This document shows positions 1-7,426 of a DNA stretch of 36,363 bases, piece by piece. The DNA comes from Planctomycetota bacterium (GTDB taxonomy: Bacteria; Planctomycetota; PLA2; JAEUHO01). How positions within the stretch are numbered: the stretch's first letter is position 1; every line of letters starts with the position of its first letter. A program made the translations under genes and the position numbers. The stretch lies in the NCBI GenBank assembly GCA_030066775.1, contig JASJAY010000055.1, forward strand, positions 1 to 36,363, read 5' to 3'. The notes beneath the pieces are model-generated. The model made no database searches. It was not told the origin of the DNA and worked only from the letters and a program-made list of their open reading frames with translations.

Positions 1-2252
1 TCGACCTTGAACACGCGCGCGGCGGTGGCGCGGTGCACGTCTTCACCGGAGCGGAACGCTTCGAGCAGTCCCGGGTCCTCGCTGAAGTGCGCGAGCAGGC
101 GCAGCTCGATCTGGCTGTAGTCGCACGAGAGGAAGCGCCAGCCGTCTTCGGGCACGAACGCCTTGCGGATCGCGCGTCCTTCCGCGCTGCGGATCGGGAT
201 GTTCTGCAGGTTCGGATCGCTGGACGAGAGGCGGCCCGTCGCGGCGCCGGTCTGATGGAAGCTGGTGTGGATGCGCTTCGTCTCGGGATGCACGTACGTG
301 GGCAGCGTGTCGACGTACGTGCTCTTGAGCTTGCTCATGTGGCGGTAGCCCAGCACGAGGCCCGGGAGCTCGTGGAAGGGCTGGAGGTCGCGCAGGGTCG
401 CCTCGTCAGTGGCGTAGCCCGTGCCCTTGCTGGTGCGCTTGGGCCGCTTGCGACCGGCGGCGAGATGCAGCTCGAGCTCCTCGAAGAGGATCGCGCCGAG
501 GGTCTGCGTGCTGCGGATGTTGAACTCGCGCCCCGCCAGCTCGTGGATGCGCGCCTCCGTCGCCTCGATGCGCTCGCCCAGGTCCGCGCTGATCGACTGG
601 AGCAGGTCGACGTCCAACCGGATGCCGTTGGCCTCCATGCGCACGAGCACCGGCAGGAGCGGCATCTCGGCTTCCTGGAACACGCGCTCGACCTTCATCT
701 CCTCGAGCTCGGGGGCGAACACGTCGCGGAGCCGCAGGGTGACGTCGGCGTCCTCGCAGGCGTAGTGCGAGACCTTCTCGACCTCGACCTCGCGCATCGT
801 GATCTCGTTCTTGCCCTTCCCGATGAGGTCCGAGGTGGGGATCTTCTTGATCCCGAGGCGGCTCAGCGCGAGGCCGTCGAGGTTGTGGATCCGGCTGCCG
901 GGATCGAGGCAGAAGCTCGCAACCATCGTGTCGAAGAACGCCCCCTGCACCTCGACGCCGTAGCGCCGGAGCACGTGGATGTCGTACTTCATGTTCTGGC
1001 CGCACTTAGGGATCTCGGGGTCCTCGAGCGGCCCCCGCAGCGCGTCGAGCACGGGCTGCACGTCCGCGCCCTCGCCGGGCTCGGCGAACAGGCTGCCCTC
1101 CTGCTGCTTGAGCTCGGCCTCGCCGCCGTACATCGGCGGCTCCAGGTTGACGGGCACGTACCAGGCCACGCCGGGGAACCAGGAGAACGACAGCCCGACG
1201 AGCTCCGCTTGGTGCGCATCGACCGAGGTCGTCTCGGTGTCGAAGACGAAGCCGCCGAGGCGCTTCGTGAAGGCGAGCGTCTTGGCGAGCTCGTCGACCT
1301 TCTTGGGCGTGTCGACCAGGACGTACTCGACGTCGCCAAGGGGATCGGTCTCGTCGCCGCCCTCCAAGCGTTCGAGGCGACCCTTGAAGTCGAGCTCGAC
1401 GTAGAGCCCGCGCATCGTGTCGACGTCGACCCCGCTTCGACCCAGGTCGAGCTTCGCGGCCTCGAGCGGCACCTCGGTGTCGATCGTGACGAGCTCCTTG
1501 CTGAGGCGCGCCTGCTCGGCGAACGTCTGCAGGTTCTCGGAGAGCTTCTTCTGCTTCACCTCGGGCGCGTGCTCGAGCACCGACTCGAGGGTGCCGTACG
1601 CCTCGATCAAGGTGAGCGCGCGCTTGGGTCCCACGCCGGGCACACCGGGCACGTTGTCCGACGAGTCGCCCATGAGGCCCATGACGTCGATCACCTTTTC
1701 GGGCGGCACGCCGAACTTGGCGACCGTCTCGTCCGCGCCGACGAGCTCGACCGCGTTCTGCCCCGGCTTCAGCACGTTGTAGAGGCGCACCTTCTCGCCG
1801 ACGAGCTGCATCATGTCCTTGTCGCCGGAGACGATCCACACGTCCTTGCCGGCGGCGGCGCCCTCGACGGCGAGCGTGCCGATCACGTCGTCCGCCTCGT
1901 AGCCGTCGATGCAGACGAAGGCGATGCCGAGCCCCTCGACCGCGCGCTTGATCCAGTCGAGCTGCGGGATCATCTCGTCCGGCATCTTCTCCCGCGTGGC
2001 CTTGTAGTCCGGGTAGCGCTCGTGACGGAACGTGGGCCCGAGCGGGTCGAAGACGACGGCGATCTCCTCCGGATCCTCCTGGTCGAGGATGCGGTCGAGC
2101 GCCATCAGGAACCCGTAGACCGCGCTCGTCTCGACGCCCTGGCTGTTCGTGAGCGGGCTGCGGATGAAGGCGAAGTGCGCGCGGTAGGCCAGCGCCATTC
2201 CGTCGAGGAGGAAGAGGCGCGGGGACTTCGAGGCGGTCAGGGCGTCGGGCAT
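1..2252 (-). CDS. polA: DNA polymerase I, C-terminus cut by window edge
   Basis: This is the repair and Okazaki-fragment-processing polymerase. The visible 750 codons hold the 5' nuclease domain (about residues 1-300, with GDKDMMQL and the helix-hairpin-helix segment GLMGDSSDNVPGVPGVGPKR). A 3'-5' exonuclease domain follows, with its acidic residues in place (FDTET, GQNMKYD, YACEDAD), so proofreading is probably active. The polymerase domain then begins, including motif A (DYSQIELR). The frame leaves the window just after the segment HRATAARVF; motifs B and C lie outside. The start is the ATG at 2252, beginning MPDALTAS. There is no Shine-Dalgarno sequence, and a CACAAT box lies 8 nt upstream, so the mRNA may be leaderless. 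It is divergent from the gene at 2346. Identity is secure. Confidence 0.97.
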   Translation of the reverse strand, partial: MPDALTASKSPRLFLLDGMALAYRAHFAFIRSPLTNSQGVETSAVYGFLMALDRILDQEDPEEIAVVFDPLGPTFRHERYPDYKATREKMPDEMIPQLDWIKRAVEGLGIAFVCIDGYEADDVIGTLAVEGAAAGKDVWIVSGDKDMMQLVGEKVRLYNVLKPGQNAVELVGADETVAKFGVPPEKVIDVMGLMGDSSDNVPGVPGVGPKRALTLIEAYGTLESVLEHAPEVKQKKLSENLQTFAEQARLSKELVTIDTEVPLEAAKLDLGRSGVDVDTMRGLYVELDFKGRLERLEGGDETDPLGDVEYVLVDTPKKVDELAKTLAFTKRLGGFVFDTETTSVDAHQAELVGLSFSWFPGVAWYVPVNLEPPMYGGEAELKQQEGSLFAEPGEGADVQPVLDALRGPLEDPEIPKCGQNMKYDIHVLRRYGVEVQGAFFDTMVASFCLDPGSRIHNLDGLALSRLGIKKIPTSDLIGKGKNEITMREVEVEKVSHYACEDADVTLRLRDVFAPELEEMKVERVFQEAEMPLLPVLVRMEANGIRLDVDLLQSISADLGERIEATEARIHELAGREFNIRSTQTLGAILFEELELHLAAGRKRPKRTSKGTGYATDEATLRDLQPFHELPGLVLGYRHMSKLKSTYVDTLPTYVHPETKRIHTSFHQTGAATGRLSSSDPNLQNIPIRSAEGRAIRKAFVPEDGWRFLSCDYSQIELRLLAHFSEDPGLLEAFRSGEDVHRATAARVFKV

Positions 2253-2260
2253 GGGCGGGG

Positions 2261-2289
2261 ATTGTGGCATCCGCGAGGGTCCGCGTCGA
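2261..2289 (-). promoter_or_regulatory. Putative polA promoter
   Basis: On the minus strand TCGACG (2289-2284), a 17-nt spacer and CACAAT (2266-2261) resemble a sigma-70-type promoter. The -10 box ends only 8 nt before the polA ATG, and the intervening CCCCGCCC has no ribosome binding site, implying initiation at or next to the start codon. Confidence 0.4.
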
Positions 2290-2307
2290 CGCACCCCGCG
2301 ACGACGG

Positions 2308-2336
2308 TTCGGACCGGCACGCGCGTCCGGTACGAT
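2308..2336 (+). promoter_or_regulatory. Putative promoter of the 2346 gene
   Basis: TTCGGA (2308-2313), a 17-nt spacer and TACGAT (2331-2336) form a sigma-70-like promoter. It lies back to back with the polA promoter in a 93-bp divergent gap. Only 9 nt separate the -10 box from the GTG start, and no Shine-Dalgarno sequence is present, consistent with a leaderless transcript. Confidence 0.4.
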
Positions 2337-2345
2337 CCGCGGCCC

Positions 2346-3863
2346 GTGCCCGTCGACGACCCGCCGCCGCCCGAGCTCTTCGTCGCCCGCGACCGCGCGC
2401 GGCGGTTCGCGCGACGCCTGCGTGACGCGCTCTCGGAGCGCCGGCTGAGCTACCGCGGCGACAAGGTCGGCATGGAGACGCTGGTCGACCACGCGGACGA
2501 GAACCTCGTCAACGTCCTCGAAGACATCGCGCAGACCGTCGCCGACGTGGAGGCGAGGCGCATCCGCGACCGCGAACGCGGCTACATGGAGGTGCCGCTG
2601 CTCGTCGCGGCCGACGGCATCGCGCTCCGGCTCGAGACCGCGCGGCGCATCGAGCGCGCCCGCGGCCTGCACGAGGCGCCGGATGCGGAGGCCCAAGCCG
2701 CCGTGCTGGAGCTGATGGAGGATGCACTCGCGCGGATCGACCGCTACTGCGCCGCCTACGACGAGAAGCAACCCGTGGGCCCCGCGCGGCCCGTCGCGCT
2801 CGACCGCGTGCTGCGCCGGCTCGAACAAGCGCACGGGATCGCGCATCCGGCGGGGGGCGCCGGCGCGGACGCAGCGGCGTACGACCGCGAGCCGCCGCCG
2901 GTGGCGAGCGACGCCGCCGTACTCGACGACCTCCTGCGGGCGGCGCGCGCGGCGGTACCCGACGCCAAGGGCCCGTGGCAGGTGGTGCCGGCGACCCCCG
3001 AGCGTCCGCTGGCGCTCGCCCTCGGCAAAGCGTCAGCACAGGCGGAGCTGCTGGAGTCGCCCGACGCGCTCCACCGCGCCGCGACCGTGCTCCAGGCGTT
3101 GCACCCCGTGACGGTGCGCTGCCTCGGCCGACGGGCGCCGCCGCCCGCGGACGCCGGGCTGCTCTCCGAGGCGGAGGCCCCGGCGCCCGACGTGGTCGAG
3201 CGCATCGAGCTGGAGCTCGCCGATGCCGCGGCCCAGGGCCTCGACGCAGTGGTGCGCGCGGCAGCGGGCGCGGAGGCGAAGCTGACCGCGGATGCCGAGA
3301 AGGCCGTGCGCGCGCTGGTCGAGGCACCGCCGGTGCCCGCCGAGGGCCTACCGCCCCCGGCCCGCATGGTCGCGCTGCTCGGGCTGGTGCGCGCCGTCGA
3401 TGCGGAGGTGGTGCGCACGCTGCTACCGCGCGCCTCGACCGCCGCGTGCCGCGTGGCCGCGAGCCAGGTCCCGCGGGAGAAGACGCGCAAGGCGCCCGTG
3501 AAGCGTGATCTGCTGCTCGTGCTCGAGAACGAGTTCGCGGACTTCCCCGCGCATCGCGTCGACGACGTGGCGCAGGCGGCCGCCGACGGGAAGCTCTCCG
3601 CGAAACACATGCGGCCGATGGACGCGGCGGCGCTGCTCGCGGTGCTGGGGCGGACATGGCGCTACGCGGGACAGCACATCCGCCGCGCGCTCGATCTCGA
3701 GCCACTCACCGACGCCGACATCGAGGAGCTCATCGGCGCCCTCGCCGAGCTCGCGGTGGTGCGACGTGCGCTCGAGGGCGGGCAGGCCGTGGAGCCGGCC
3801 GGCATCGCCACGCTCGAGCGGGCGGGTGTGGCGATCCTGGGGCGACTGGGCCGGCTGGCGTAG
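2346..3863 (+). CDS. Unknown alanine-rich helical protein, 505 aa
   Basis: I do not recognise this protein. The GTG start at 2346 gives VPVDDPPPPELF and an open frame of 505 residues. It has no signal peptide or membrane segment. It is rich in Ala, Arg, Leu and acidic residues with long predicted helices, for example KVGMETLVDHADENLVNVL near the N terminus and QHIRRALDLEPLTDADIEEL near the C terminus. A Pro/Ala-rich linker sits in the middle. The frame also stays open upstream, across antisense polA sequence, so that part is discounted. The start was chosen because a -10-like box lies 9 nt before it. It converges on clpP with an 8-nt gap. It is probably cytosolic; no function can be assigned. 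Confidence 0.7.
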   Translation: MPVDDPPPPELFVARDRARRFARRLRDALSERRLSYRGDKVGMETLVDHADENLVNVLEDIAQTVADVEARRIRDRERGYMEVPLLVAADGIALRLETARRIERARGLHEAPDAEAQAAVLELMEDALARIDRYCAAYDEKQPVGPARPVALDRVLRRLEQAHGIAHPAGGAGADAAAYDREPPPVASDAAVLDDLLRAARAAVPDAKGPWQVVPATPERPLALALGKASAQAELLESPDALHRAATVLQALHPVTVRCLGRRAPPPADAGLLSEAEAPAPDVVERIELELADAAAQGLDAVVRAAAGAEAKLTADAEKAVRALVEAPPVPAEGLPPPARMVALLGLVRAVDAEVVRTLLPRASTAACRVAASQVPREKTRKAPVKRDLLLVLENEFADFPAHRVDDVAQAAADGKLSAKHMRPMDAAALLAVLGRTWRYAGQHIRRALDLEPLTDADIEELIGALAELAVVRRALEGGQAVEPAGIATLERAGVAILGRLGRLA

Positions 3864-3871
3864 ACGCCGCG

Positions 3872-4501
3872 TCAGCTCGCGTCGCCGGCGCTCTCGTCCT
3901 TCTTGGGCTGGTCGGCCTCGATCAGCACGTCCGCGTCATTGCGGATGATCCGATCGCACAGGCCGTACTCGACGGCCTCGTCGGCGCTCATCCAGAAGTC
4001 GCGGTGCATGTCCCGCTCGAGCTTGTCGAGGGGCTGGTCCGTCTCGCGCTCGAAGAGCTCGTTGGCCTTCTTGCGCAGGCGGATGATCTCCTTCGCGCTG
4101 ATGGCGATGTCGGAGGCCGTGCCGCGCACGCCGACGCTGGGCTGGTGCAGCATCACGCGGCTGTGCGGCAGGATCAGGCGTCGGTCGGGCGTCGCACCGA
4201 CCATCACGATGGTGGCGGCGCTGGCGGCGAGGCCCGTGACGATCGTGTACACGGGCGCCTGCACGAACTTGATCACGTCGTAGATCGCGAAGCCGTCGTC
4301 GGCGACGCCGCCGGGGCTGTTGATGTAGATGCGGATCGGCTTCGTGTGGCTGACCTGGTCGAGCACGAGCATCTGCGTGATGACCTCACGCGTCAGCTGC
4401 GGCTCGATGGGGCCGAAGAGCATGATCGATCGGCCCTTGAGCAGGTACCGGGTCAGCGGGCCGGCGCCGCGGCCCTTGCTCTTGCTCTTGCTCGTCGCCA
4501 T
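3872..4501 (-). CDS. clpP: ATP-dependent Clp protease proteolytic subunit
   Basis: This is the serine peptidase subunit that degrades proteins fed in by Clp ATPases. Its 209 residues match the usual ClpP length. The catalytic triad is visible as Ser94 (TGLAASAAT), His119 (SRVMLHQP) and Asp168 (HRDFWMSADEA). The segments IYINSPGG and EYGLCDRI are typical of the family. The N terminus carries a short Ser/Lys run (MATSKSKSKGRG) and the C terminus an acidic tail. The ATG at 4501 is preceded by GGGAG at normal spacing. The nearest upstream gene, on the same strand, ends 107 nt away, so clpP probably has its own promoter; TACCGT at 4534-4529 is a possible -10 box. GLAASAAT in place of the common GMAASMGA suggests one of several ClpP paralogues. 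Confidence 0.95.
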   Translation of the reverse strand: MATSKSKSKGRGAGPLTRYLLKGRSIMLFGPIEPQLTREVITQMLVLDQVSHTKPIRIYINSPGGVADDGFAIYDVIKFVQAPVYTIVTGLAASAATIVMVGATPDRRLILPHSRVMLHQPSVGVRGTASDIAISAKEIIRLRKKANELFERETDQPLDKLERDMHRDFWMSADEAVEYGLCDRIIRNDADVLIEADQPKKDESAGDAS

Positions 4502-4608
4502 GGGGGATCTCCCGTGAACAGGGCCGCGACGGTACCGGGGCCCGGGGGATTCGGGAGCAATTCGCCCGACGGTCCGTTCGGGGGCCGCCAACACGGGCGA
4601 AGGGGGCG

Positions 4609-5580
4609 TCAGTCCGCAGTTCGCGGGGGCAGCGGGGGCACGTCCTGGGCCACCCGGAAGCCGATCCAGTCCCGCCGGAAGCGCTCCCGGGGGGCGGAGG
4701 CGCGCGGGCTGCGCCAGGTCAGCCCCGGATCGGGCCGATCGCGGTAGGAGCCGCCGAAGAGCAGCGCCTTCTGGGAGCGCGACGCGCGGCCGGCCTGGCG
4801 GACCGTGGACGTCCACTCGGTGACGTTGCCGACCAGGTCGAGGGCGCCAAAGGGGCCGTCCACGGCCCCGAACGAGCCCACGGGCAACGGGCCGTCGTCG
4901 TTCGTCAGGCCGAGGCGGGCCTTGCCCGTCTGGTAGCGCTCGCCCCACGGCCACGTGGCGAGCCCGGAGCCGCGCACGGCGCGCTCGAGCTCGTCCACCC
5001 GCGGCAGCCGGCCGCTGCGCTGCTCGGATGCGAAGCGCGCGGCTTCCCCCCAGGTGACGCGGGTGATCGGGAAGGAGGCGGGCAGGTCCGCGTCGGGCAT
5101 CCGCGGGCGCGGGCCGTCGGCGTCGGTCGCCTCCAGGTGCGTGACCCAGCGGCGCCAGGCGCCGACCGTGACCTCGGTGCGGTCCAGGTAGAAGGCGGCC
5201 ACCTTGACGCGCTCGGCCGTGGGGCCGTACGGGTGGCGCTCGCGCGGCACGGCGAGCGAGCCGGCGGGCACGTACACCATCCCCGCCGGCTGATGCCGCC
5301 GGTGGTGGTCCTCGACGATGAGGTCAGCCAGACGCGAGAGCCCCTTCTGCGTCGCGCCCTTGGCAGCGTCGGCGGCGTCGCGCACGACGTGCGCCATGCG
5401 CGCACCGCGGCGGCGCAGTTCGGTCTCGATGCGTGCGCGCGCGACCGCCCCCCCGGCGGTCCACGCCTCGACGAGGGCCTTGGGCGTGAGCGTGGAGAGG
5501 TCCTTCGGCTCGTCGGCGCCGGCGGGCATGCCGAGCGCGCCGAGCAGCACCGCGACGAGCAGGCCTGTCACGCGCGCCAT
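4609..5580 (-). CDS. Secreted SUMF1/FGE-fold protein without cysteines
   Basis: The 323-residue product has an N-terminal signal peptide (about residues 1-23, ending GMPAGA). A helical segment of about 70 residues follows, then a formylglycine-generating-enzyme/SUMF1-type fold. Family landmarks are MVYVPAGS, FYLDRTEVTVGAWRRW, ITRVTWGEAARF, RLPRVDELERA, DLVGNVTEWTS, FGGSYRD and DWIGFRVAQD. True sulfatase-modifying enzymes use a conserved cysteine pair near the C terminus. This protein has no cysteine at all, so formylglycine synthesis is very unlikely and a binding or scaffold role is inferred. The ATG at 5580 overlaps the stop codon of the upstream ECF sigma gene (TGATG), so the two are translationally coupled. 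A GTG at 5583 is an alternative start. Confidence 0.85.
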   Translation of the reverse strand: MARVTGLLVAVLLGALGMPAGADEPKDLSTLTPKALVEAWTAGGAVARARIETELRRRGARMAHVVRDAADAAKGATQKGLSRLADLIVEDHHRRHQPAGMVYVPAGSLAVPRERHPYGPTAERVKVAAFYLDRTEVTVGAWRRWVTHLEATDADGPRPRMPDADLPASFPITRVTWGEAARFASEQRSGRLPRVDELERAVRGSGLATWPWGERYQTGKARLGLTNDDGPLPVGSFGAVDGPFGALDLVGNVTEWTSTVRQAGRASRSQKALLFGGSYRDRPDPGLTWRSPRASAPRERFRRDWIGFRVAQDVPPLPPRTAD

Positions 5581-6188
5581 CACGACGCCTCCCCGGGACC
5601 GCCGAGGGCGCCCTGGTCGCCGAGCTCACGGCTCAAGGCCGCGTGGGCGCGATTCAGCCGGCTCTTGATCGTGCCCATGGAGCAGTCCAGCACCTGCGCC
5701 AGCTCCTCGTAGGAGAGGCCCTCGACGTACCGCAGGACGGCCACGGCGCGGAGCTTGGGCGACAGACGCATGAGCGCATCCTGCACGGCCTGCGCGCGTT
5801 CGTCATCCACCAAGGGGGTGGCCGGGGCGGGCGGCGGCGTGGGCCCGAAGCGCGGCTGGTCGTCCGGGAGGACCGGTCCGTCGGGCAGGCGCACGGCCGG
5901 GCGCCGCGCCTCGCGCCGGCGCGCGTCGATCGCGCGGTTGACCGTGACGCGGTAGACCCAGGAGCGGAACGAGGCGTCGCCGCGGAAGCCGCGGGCGCCG
6001 CGGGCGAGGCGCACGAAGACCTCCTGGGCCACGTCCTCGGCGGCCTGCCAGCTGCCCAGTACGCGATACGCGACGGTCACGACGCGCTGGTGGTGGCGTC
6101 GAAAGAGCTCGCTGAGGGCCCGCTCGCGCTCGGTCGGCGCACCCTCGACGAGGAGGCGGACCAGCTCGCGATCCGGGTCCTCGACCAT
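5580..6188 (-). CDS. ECF-family RNA polymerase sigma factor
   Basis: This alternative sigma factor has 202 residues, normal for group 4 sigma-70 proteins. Region 2 is seen in YRVLGSWQAAEDVAQEVF and SFRSWVYRVTVNRAID. Region 4 is the helix-turn-helix LSYEELAQVLDCSMGTIKSR. A Pro-rich linker of about 40 residues (PTPPPAPATP) joins them. The ATG at 6188 is preceded by GGAGGG about 12 nt upstream. No anti-sigma gene is present; instead the stop codon overlaps the start of the secreted SUMF1-like protein, which may be its partner or target. It is divergent from the DsrE-like pair across 117 bp. Confidence 0.93.
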   Translation of the reverse strand: MVEDPDRELVRLLVEGAPTERERALSELFRRHHQRVVTVAYRVLGSWQAAEDVAQEVFVRLARGARGFRGDASFRSWVYRVTVNRAIDARRREARRPAVRLPDGPVLPDDQPRFGPTPPPAPATPLVDDERAQAVQDALMRLSPKLRAVAVLRYVEGLSYEELAQVLDCSMGTIKSRLNRAHAALSRELGDQGALGGPGEAS

Positions 6189-6305
6189 GGCCGGTGCATT
6201 CCCTCCGTGCCCGCCTGCTCGCGGCTCGCCCCCCACCGCCCACGTGCCGCGTGGTCCCGAAGCCCAGCGGATGCTACACCACCGCCCGGCCCAGGCTCCC
6301 TCGAC

Positions 6306-6635
6306 GTGAACGCATCCCCGCCCCTGCTCGTCCTGCTCGCAGCCGGCCCCGGCGATGCGGGGGCCGAAGCCCTGCTCGTTCGCGCGCTCGAGCGCGCGCG
6401 CGAGGGGCGCTCCGTGGACATCCTGCTCAGCCACGACGGCCTCGCCTGGGCGGGCGACGGGCGGCTCGAGCGCGTGCGGCGGATGGCGAGCGCGAACGTG
6501 GGTGTCTGCAGCCGTCAGGCGCGCGACGCCGGCTGGACGCTCGACGATGCGCCCGAGGGCGTGGCGTGGTCCGCCTTGATCGCATGGGTCCGTCAGGCGC
6601 GCGACGCCGAGGCCGTGTGGACGGCCTTGCCGTGA
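6306..6635 (+). CDS. DsrE-like small protein, first of a pair
   Basis: The 109-residue product begins at GTG 6306 (VNASPPLLVLLAAGPGD). Its beta-alpha-beta pattern is like the DsrE/TusD fold: a hydrophobic strand, an amphipathic helix (EALLVRALERAREG), a second strand (VDILLSHDG) and a late segment SANVGVCSRQARDAGW. In DsrE-type proteins a conserved cysteine at this last position carries persulfide sulfur, and a cysteine (VGVCSR) is present here. The stop overlaps the next gene's start (GTGA). The frame extends further upstream but only across the antisense of the ECF sigma gene, so this start is preferred. The family call is by pattern only and is moderate. No other sulfur-relay genes are nearby. 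Confidence 0.6.
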   Translation: MNASPPLLVLLAAGPGDAGAEALLVRALERAREGRSVDILLSHDGLAWAGDGRLERVRRMASANVGVCSRQARDAGWTLDDAPEGVAWSALIAWVRQARDAEAVWTALP

Positions 6636-7042
6636 ACGCGCGCGGCACCCTGGCGGTCGTGCTGACCGACGACGTGGGGTCTCCCCGCGCGGCGGAGCTC
6701 CTGCGCATGGTCGCTGCGCTCGTCGCCGCCGATCAGCCGGTGCGGCTCGTCTGCGCGGGTGCGGGCCGGGGCGCGTTCGCCAGCGACGACCTGCCGGAGG
6801 AAGCCGAGGCCTACCTCGACGGCGTCGCCGACTTCGGCGTGGTGCCGGCCGACCTCGAAGCACCCGCGCTGCTCGATGCCATCCAGGGCGCCCGCGACCT
6901 GCTCCGCCTCGCGCCCGCCGATCGATCCCACGATCCGGCCTTGCTCGTGATCGACGACGACTGGCTCGCGTCAGCGCGCGCCGACCCCGCAGCCGCTCTC
7001 GATACCCTCGCCACCGCCGGCCAAGTCATCCGCGACAACTAG
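6632..7042 (+). CDS. DsrE-like small protein, second of a pair
   Basis: The 136-residue product starts at GTG 6632, overlapping the previous stop by 4 nt. Both proteins begin V-N-A followed by a hydrophobic strand (LAVVLTDD here), a helix (AAELLRMVAALVAAD) and a second strand (VRLVCAGAG), so they look like distant paralogues. An acidic stretch (DDLPEEAEAYLDGVADFGVV) and a segment ALLVIDDDWLASARAD follow. The equivalent of the first gene's CSRQ cysteine is missing; the only cysteine is in LVCAG. DsrE/F/H-type proteins often form hetero-oligomers encoded side by side, which this arrangement suggests. The TAG stop at 7040-7042 abuts an inverted repeat. The function is inferred and weak. Confidence 0.5.
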   Translation: MNARGTLAVVLTDDVGSPRAAELLRMVAALVAADQPVRLVCAGAGRGAFASDDLPEEAEAYLDGVADFGVVPADLEAPALLDAIQGARDLLRLAPADRSHDPALLVIDDDWLASARADPAAALDTLATAGQVIRDN

Positions 7043-7129
7043 GTGTCAGGACACTTTTCACCCACTTCGTGGGGACGGGATCCCGGCATCAACTGCGGCC
7101 GCGAAGCGGGTGAAAACTGTCCTGACACC
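7042..7129. repeat. Inverted repeat, 22-bp arms, after DsrE-like gene
   Basis: The arms 7042-7063 (GGTGTCAGGACACTTTTCAC plus CC) and 7108-7129 are reverse complements with a single mismatch. They enclose 44 nt, beginning inside a second small hairpin (CCCAC-TTC-GTGGG) and including the palindrome CGGGATCCCG. The first base is the last base of the TAG stop. This resembles REP/BIME-type extragenic palindromes seen in many bacteria. No transposase is nearby. Confidence 0.85.
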
Positions 7130-7139
7130 ATGTTGGCGG

Positions 7140-7181
7140 AATTGAAAGACCCCCGGACCAGGTCGGGACCTGATCCGAGGG
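7140..7181 (-). terminator. Rho-independent terminator on minus strand
   Basis: Read on the minus strand, 7181-7168 and 7163-7150 form a 14-bp uninterrupted helix around a CCCG loop, with two G-U pairs. It is followed at once by TCTTTCAATT. On the plus strand the two G-U pairs become A-C mismatches and no T-run follows, so the terminator acts on minus-strand transcripts (queC readthrough or an independent RNA). Confidence 0.75.
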
Positions 7182-7380
7182 CCGGAATGTCCAAGCCGAG
7201 GGGACTTGTGAGATTAGGGATGTGGTGGAAGGTTTCGGTTGCAGGGCAAAACCCCGACCTGGACGACGCCGCGGGGTGCCCCCCACAACGCCACCGAGTT
7301 GCCTCGGCACGGGACCTATCGACCTCGGCCCCCAAGCCCCGCACAGCAAAGGAGTTCAAAGCCCCCGCGAAGCCGTGTTG
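7140..7380 (-). ncRNA. Candidate structured RNA, unidentified
   Basis: Between queC's stop and the terminator lies about 240 nt with no convincing coding frame and visibly less GC bias than its surroundings. On the minus strand 7295-7281 pairs with 7276-7262 in a 15-bp helix closed by a GGCA loop. Six of these pairs are G-U and would be mismatches on the plus strand. A competing hairpin CCGAG-GCAA-CTCGG lies just 5' of it. A 9-bp long-range helix (7331-7323 with 7201-7193) could close the whole structure. The 5' end is uncertain. I see no signature of RNase P RNA (no GAGGAAAGTCC), tmRNA or SRP RNA (no GGAAG core). A 6S-like RNA or a structured queC 3' UTR are possible. Confidence 0.45.
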
Positions 7381-7426
7381 ATCTGATTGGACATCGCTCG
7401 TGGCCCGTTCGCCACGCGATGGAACC

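Noticed and set aside
33..2345. Long plus-strand open frame opposite polA, continuous with the gene at 2346
   Set aside because: It is the antisense of unmistakable polA codons; the high GC content leaves such mirror frames open. Only the part from the GTG at 2346 is accepted.
4609..5580. Active formylglycine-generating enzyme
   Set aside because: The fold motifs are present but there is no cysteine anywhere in the protein.
7140..7380. RNase P RNA, tmRNA or SRP RNA identity for the structured segment
   Set aside because: GAGGAAAGTCC, a CCA-ended tRNA-like domain and the GGAAG SRP core are all missing.
7043..7381. Plus-strand 112-codon open frame
   Set aside because: It begins inside the inverted repeat, has no ribosome binding site, low-complexity composition and lies opposite a well-folded minus-strand RNA.
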